Shown piece by piece: positions 6,251 through 9,412 of a DNA stretch of 9,412 nucleotides. Origin of the DNA: Gemmatimonadota bacterium (GTDB lineage Bacteria > Gemmatimonadota > Gemmatimonadetes > Gemmatimonadales > Gemmatimonadaceae); contig PLMM01000226.1 of the NCBI GenBank assembly GCA_003142495.1, positions 1 through 9,412 of the forward strand, given 5' to 3'. The position numbers and the translations under genes are program-made. The notes beneath the pieces were generated by a model. It was not told where the DNA came from, made no database searches, and was given only the letters and a program-made list of their open reading frames with translations. The first letter of the stretch is position 1. Each line of letters starts with the position of its first letter.

Positions 6251-7156
6251 TCACTCCTTGAACTGGGGCACGATCACACGGAGGCTCCGCGGCCGGATTC
6301 GATAGTGGAGCGGCGGCTGCATCCGCTGCACCTCGCCGTCCGTGGCGACGAGAATGCGCGCGTGACGCGTGTCGATGACGAAATCGGCAGCAGTGAGCGC
6401 CTCGAAATCCCGCGCCTGGCGAAGTCTTCCGAACAGCGCCTCGAGCGACAGGCGCACCAGCGCCGCGCGCCCCTGCTTCTTCACGATGTAGATGCTGAGC
6501 CGGCCGCCATCGATCCGCGCGCGCTCGCCGATGTTGAATCCCTCCATGCTGTACTCGTTGTTCCCGACGAACACGAGTGGCGTGACCTGCACGCGCTTGG
6601 TGCCTTCGACCTCGAGGAGCACCGCCAGAAACGGATATCGCCGAAAGGCGGCGATCGATGCCCACCCGAGCGAGCGCCACTTCCCGCGCCCGAGCCGCGC
6701 CTGCTGACGCTCGCGGTCGCGCACCATGTCAGGGTACAGCCCTAGGCTGGAGTTGTTGATGAAGACGCGTCCGTTCACCTCGCCGACGTCGACGGCGATC
6801 GAGTTGCCGTCGATGATGTTTCCAACCGCCTCCTCGAGCTCGAGCGGGATGTCGAGGTCTTTCGCGAAGTGATTGAGCGTGCCGAAGGGAAGCACGCCGA
6901 GGACAGTGGCGGAGTCGACGAGCGCCGCAGCGGCGGTGCTAATGGTTCCGTCGCCACCAGCCGCAACGAGCAGTCGCGGACGCTCGGCCGCCGCGGCGCG
7001 CATGAGAGTATCGAGCTCCTCGCCGCTCGACGCGAGGCGGATGTCGACTTGAAGGCCGCCGGCGAGGAAGAGCTCCGTGAGCTTCTTGACTCGCTTATCG
7101 ACGTGGGGATTGCCGGCGCCGGCGTTGATGATGACCGGCACGATGGTGCTCACCAC
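6251..7156 (-). CDS. YegS/LCB5-type diacylglycerol (lipid) kinase
   Basis: A 301-residue cytoplasmic lipid kinase with a DAGK catalytic domain. Motifs in order are the N-terminal strand and 'NAGAG' (residues 5-15), GGDGT (67-71, nucleotide and catalytic loop), PFGTLNHFAKD (90-100) and INNSSLG (133-139). They are followed by the C-terminal beta-rich domain with 'FVGNNEYSMEGFNIGERARIDGG'-like composition, shown here only by its landmarks. Length and motif order are those of bacterial YegS/DgkB/BmrU-type enzymes, which phosphorylate diacylglycerol or related lipids with ATP. The start is GTG at 7156 or the adjacent GTG at 7153; neither has a clear Shine-Dalgarno, and coupling to the gene 27 bases upstream is likely. 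It is convergent with the RiPP precursor, with the plus-strand terminator between them. The exact lipid substrate cannot be told. Confidence 0.94.
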   Translation of the reverse strand: MVSTIVPVIINAGAGNPHVDKRVKKLTELFLAGGLQVDIRLASSGEELDTLMRAAAAERPRLLVAAGGDGTISTAAAALVDSATVLGVLPFGTLNHFAKDLDIPLELEEAVGNIIDGNSIAVDVGEVNGRVFINNSSLGLYPDMVRDRERQQARLGRGKWRSLGWASIAAFRRYPFLAVLLEVEGTKRVQVTPLVFVGNNEYSMEGFNIGERARIDGGRLSIYIVKKQGRAALVRLSLEALFGRLRQARDFEALTAADFVIDTRHARILVATDGEVQRMQPPLHYRIRPRSLRVIVPQFKE

Positions 7157-7183
7157 GAGGAGCTCACGCGTGCACGGAAGGCT

Positions 7184-7672
7184 TTATGGCGATGCCTCAT
7201 AGTCGCCAGCGATCGTGGCTTTGGATGGCGGTGCGACGTGCGCAGAATAGTATTCATCGACACACGTCGAAATTACGTAATTGAGGCGCTCGTCGCCGTG
7301 CACCGATGGCACGCTGGCGAACGCACTGTGCATCGCCGACCACACATCCTTGACGAGCACCAGCAGCTGCTCGGCGCGCATCCCCGAGCGTCGCGCGTCG
7401 CCGCAGATCTGGCGGAGCGCGACGCGAAGATCGGGACGCTGTGGCGGAACGGCATCGGCGAATTGAGTGCGGGCATCCTGAAAGACGAGCTGCAGGCTCG
7501 TTCGAAGGCGGCGATTCACACCACCGGATGTGCCCTCCCCTGCGTACGCTTCGCGGGATGATTGATCGGCAGCTCTGGATTCGATAATGCCCTCGCTTGC
7601 AGGCGCCGCGTCGTGACGGCGTGAGCTGGGAATCCCGCGCGCGCGACGACGAAATAGACGTACCTCATTCAA
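7184..7672 (-). CDS. Uncharacterised 162-residue protein upstream of lipid kinase
   Basis: I do not recognise a family. The reading frame runs from a TTG at 7672 to TAA at 7186-7184. The first 50 residues are Arg/Ser/Ala-rich and look disordered. From about residue 55 the chain looks helical and folded, with 'LRQICGDARRSGMRAEQLLVLVKDVW' style amphipathic segments and a C-terminal 'LNYVISTCVDEYYSA'. An in-frame GTG at residue 52, preceded at some distance by GGGGAGG, is an alternative start that would drop the disordered part. It has no signal peptide, no membrane segment and no catalytic motif. It shares a strand with the lipid kinase 27 bases downstream, so the two are probably co-transcribed, and it is divergent from the OmpA-like gene. 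It is probably a real gene because of the ordered C-terminal half and its position; its role is unknown. Confidence 0.62.
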   Translation of the reverse strand: MNEVRLFRRRARGIPSSRRHDAAPASEGIIESRAADQSSREAYAGEGTSGGVNRRLRTSLQLVFQDARTQFADAVPPQRPDLRVALRQICGDARRSGMRAEQLLVLVKDVWSAMHSAFASVPSVHGDERLNYVISTCVDEYYSAHVAPPSKATIAGDYEASP

Positions 7673-7676
7673 CGTG

Positions 7677-7695
7677 TTGCGCGCTTCATTCGCAA
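7677..7695. promoter_or_regulatory. Second TTGCG-N9-CGCAA inverted repeat
   Basis: TTGCG (7677-7681) and CGCAA (7691-7695) have the same arms and spacing as the repeat at 273-291. It sits just upstream of the TTG start of the minus-strand gene and overlaps a possible -35 box for the plus-strand OmpA-like gene, where a bound protein could affect both. Confidence 0.35.
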
Positions 7696-7704
7696 TAGTA
7701 GAAT
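7677..7704 (+). promoter_or_regulatory. Weak promoter candidate for the OmpA-like gene
   Basis: TTGCGC (7677-7682), a 16-base spacer and TAGAAT (7699-7704, 5/6 to the -10 consensus). It would give a leader of about 70 bases before the ATG at 7782. The whole gap 7673-7781 is notably more AT-rich than the flanking genes, as expected for a divergent promoter region. No equally good minus-strand promoter was found. Confidence 0.33.
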
Positions 7705-7726
7705 AGTCAGAAATCGGAGAATGACA

Positions 7727-7764
7727 GGACAGTTACAGATTAGAAGTGTAAGTTTTGGCTGTCC
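7727..7764. repeat. Nested interrupted palindrome in OmpA-like gene leader
   Basis: The outer arms GGACAG (7727-7732) and CTGTCC (7759-7764) enclose the inner arms TTACA (7733-7737) and TGTAA (7747-7751). The left arms are contiguous, while GTTTTGG separates the right arms. It ends 17 bases before the start codon, so it could be an RNA hairpin near the ribosome binding site or an operator. Confidence 0.35.
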
Positions 7765-7781
7765 CCTATCGAGGTAGAGTC

Positions 7782-9412
7782 ATGCTGGAGCGTCGGATGT
7801 CAGCGCTGTTTGCACTCCTGTTCGTCGCCATCTTCGCCGGTCGCGCGAGCGCGCAGGGCGCATCGCTCGATCAGGCCAAGAGCATCTACGCAAACGTCGC
7901 GTCGAACGGCGGCACCGATCGCGCGTCGCTCGAGATGGCGCGCGCGCGCGCCTCGATCGCCGCCGCGGATTCCGCCGTTGCCAATGGCCACGACAAGGCG
8001 ACCAGCGACGCGATGGCGACGCAGGCGCTCCACGATGCACAGGCCGCCGACGCGGCCAACAACCGCATTCACGATCGCCAGGTGACGGACAGCCTGCACG
8101 CGTACCGGCTCACGCAGCTCGTCGCGCTCTCGCAGCGGCAGCGCGATGAGCTCTTCAAGCAGAACCAGCTCTCGCACGCAGAGGTCGTCGATCTGCGCGC
8201 TCAGAATCTGCTCACGGTGACGCAGTCTGATTCGCTGCGACTCCAGCTCGACTCCGTGAAGGCCGCGGCGGCGAGCGCGCAGGAAGTGAGTGCGCGCCAG
8301 CTGGATTCCGCGCGCGTGTTTCAGGCGCAGGTGGTGCGGCAGCAGGATTCGCTGCGGATCGCGCAGGCCGCGGCGAACGAGGTGCGCTCGTCGTCGAGCC
8401 GGCAGACCGACTCGCTCCGCGCCGTGGCAGATCGCGCACAACGCCAGGTCGACTCGATTCGCTTCGCGAGCCAGCAGGCGTCGCGCGCGGAGACGGAGGT
8501 GGAGGCGCAGCGCACCGACTCGCTGATGCGCGCGGCACGCATGGCGACGCAGGAATCGGATTCGCTGCGACGGCTCGTGGGGCGGAGTGCCTACATCCGC
8601 GATTCGCTGCGCGTGCGCGACTCGGTGCGCGCAGTCTCCGATCTCTCGTCGCGCACGGCCGACTCCCTCCGCATCACGCAGGCCGTGATCGAGCAGACGC
8701 GGGCGCTGGAGAAGCTCCGCTCGGATTCGATCCAGCGCTCATCGCTGCTCGCCTCGCAAATCGCCGACTCGATGCGCGCGGCGTCCATCCGCACCTCCGC
8801 CAGCGAGACAGCGGCCGAGCGGGTGCGGTCGGACTCGCTGCGCAGGATGGCGGAGAGTGCGAACGTGCGACTCGATTCGCTCCGGAGGGCCGAGGCGAGA
8901 ACGCAGCGCCAGCGCGATTCGGTGCAGGCGCTGGCGGTGACGTCGGCGCGGCAAGTCGACTCGCTTCGCAGCGAAGCCGCCTCGGCGTCGCGCACGAGGG
9001 ACTCGCTGCGCGCGGATGTCGATGCGCGGGCGAAGCTGAGCGCGTCGGTGTCGGAGTTGAGCCGCACGGCGCTGACGCTTCGCCAGCCGACGCTCTCTCC
9101 GCGCGGGCTCGTGGTGACGATCAACGATGCGTCGTTCGTGAACGGCACCACCGCGGCGGGACCGAAGACGCTCACGAAGGTCGCCACGCGCGACCTCGGC
9201 AAACTCACACCGGTGATCGCGTCGTACTCGAGCTATCACATCCAGGTCGAGGGGTACGCGGACTCGACTGCGAAGCTCGAGAAGGGCGACGCGCTCGCGG
9301 ATGCGCGCGCGCAGGCGGTGCGCGAGGCGCTCGTGGCGGGCGGGCTCGATGCGGGGCGGATCGAGACGAAGGCGATGGGGCACGCGCAGCCGGTGTCGAC
9401 GAATGCGACGAT
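7782..9412 (+). CDS. Secreted DUF4398-like/coiled-coil/OmpA-domain envelope protein (partial)
   Basis: Open from ATG 7782 to the window end (543 codons seen, C-terminus missing). GAGG (7771-7774) lies seven bases before the ATG. The signal peptide is residues 1-24 (ending RASA, before Q25). Residues about 26-92 are Ala-rich helices resembling DUF4398. Residues 98-410 form a long coiled coil rich in DSLR. Residues about 430-543 begin an OmpA/Pal-type peptidoglycan-binding domain: 'VEGYADSTA' with D494 and 'ADARAQAV' with R509 correspond to the Asp and Arg that bind diaminopimelate in the family, followed by 'AMGHAQPVSTNAT'. DUF4398 plus OmpA is a known arrangement in periplasmic or outer-membrane-anchored proteins. 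The likely role is a tether or spacer between the outer membrane and the cell wall. There is no lipobox, so how it is held in the envelope is unclear. Confidence 0.9.
   Translation, partial: MLERRMSALFALLFVAIFAGRASAQGASLDQAKSIYANVASNGGTDRASLEMARARASIAAADSAVANGHDKATSDAMATQALHDAQAADAANNRIHDRQVTDSLHAYRLTQLVALSQRQRDELFKQNQLSHAEVVDLRAQNLLTVTQSDSLRLQLDSVKAAAASAQEVSARQLDSARVFQAQVVRQQDSLRIAQAAANEVRSSSSRQTDSLRAVADRAQRQVDSIRFASQQASRAETEVEAQRTDSLMRAARMATQESDSLRRLVGRSAYIRDSLRVRDSVRAVSDLSSRTADSLRITQAVIEQTRALEKLRSDSIQRSSLLASQIADSMRAASIRTSASETAAERVRSDSLRRMAESANVRLDSLRRAEARTQRQRDSVQALAVTSARQVDSLRSEAASASRTRDSLRADVDARAKLSASVSELSRTALTLRQPTLSPRGLVVTINDASFVNGTTAAGPKTLTKVATRDLGKLTPVIASYSSYHIQVEGYADSTAKLEKGDALADARAQAVREALVAGGLDAGRIETKAMGHAQPVSTNAT
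8229..9011 (+). repeat. Array of 14-residue DSLR coiled-coil repeats in the OmpA-like protein
   Basis: Asp-Ser pairs, mostly followed by Leu/Val/Ile/Met-Arg, start at residues 150, 157, 175, 189, 210, 224, 246, 260, 274, 280, 294, 315, 329, 351, 365, 379, 393 and 407. Most gaps are 14, others 7, 21 or 22, i.e. multiples of a heptad with a few one-residue slips. At DNA level this is a degenerate 42-base unit, not an identical tandem repeat. It indicates a continuous helical rod with acidic and basic residues recurring on one face. Confidence 0.8.

Noticed and set aside
8229..9011. Cluster of GANTC sites resembling CcrM methylation targets
   Set aside because: Asp-Ser encoded as GAY-TCN always creates GANTC, so the cluster follows from the protein repeat rather than DNA-level selection.
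8591..9208. Minus-strand frames antisense to the DSLR array (also 8739-9383)
   Set aside because: Their RSES/ERxR repeats are only the reverse complement of the DSLR codons; the plus frame has a signal peptide and an OmpA domain.

Overview
The window is GC-rich, gene-dense bacterial DNA. The protein types suggest a Gemmatimonadota-like soil bacterium. These are long secreted M28 peptidases with a C-terminal winged-helix-like tail, an ADOP-type ABC permease, a DUF4398-like/OmpA protein with DSLR-rich coiled coil, and a lasso-type leader reading YQKP...RFGTFRELT. This assignment is an inference from protein style; there is no rRNA or marker gene to confirm it.

Layout. Positions 1-167 (minus) are the N-terminus of a MacB/ADOP-type permease that runs off the window. 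Positions 168-389 are a divergent intergenic region with two inverted repeats. Positions 390-5847 (plus) are a tight three-gene operon: two tandem paralogous secreted M28 metallopeptidases and a YfcC/DcuC-family membrane transporter. Both junctions are 4-base GTGA stop/start overlaps. The simplest reading is extracytoplasmic peptide hydrolysis coupled to uptake of the products. Positions 5848-6250 hold a small monocistronic unit: a palindrome overlapping a weak promoter, a short structured leader, a 57-codon lasso-type RiPP precursor (6011-6184), and a very strong intrinsic terminator (6211-6250). On the minus strand, 7672-6251 encodes an unknown 162-residue protein followed by a YegS/LCB5-type lipid (diacylglycerol) kinase, convergent with the RiPP gene. 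Positions 7673-7781 are a divergent, relatively AT-rich promoter region with two inverted repeats. Positions 7782-9412 (plus) encode a secreted protein with a DUF4398-like N-terminus, a long 14-residue-periodic coiled coil and an OmpA-type peptidoglycan-binding domain cut by the window end.

The most interesting element is the lasso-type precursor. Its leader has the YxxP, G, F and penultimate-Thr landmarks at lasso spacing, and the predicted core has Asp exactly at ring position 8. The core is unusually long (39 residues), begins with Val and carries three Cys. No lasso cyclase, leader peptidase or RRE gene is present in the window, so maturation would have to occur in trans. Secondary observations are a TTGCG-N9-CGCAA inverted repeat found in two separate intergenic regions, an altered Glu motif (E-V-E) in the M28 active sites, and a PqqD-like C-terminal segment on those peptidases.
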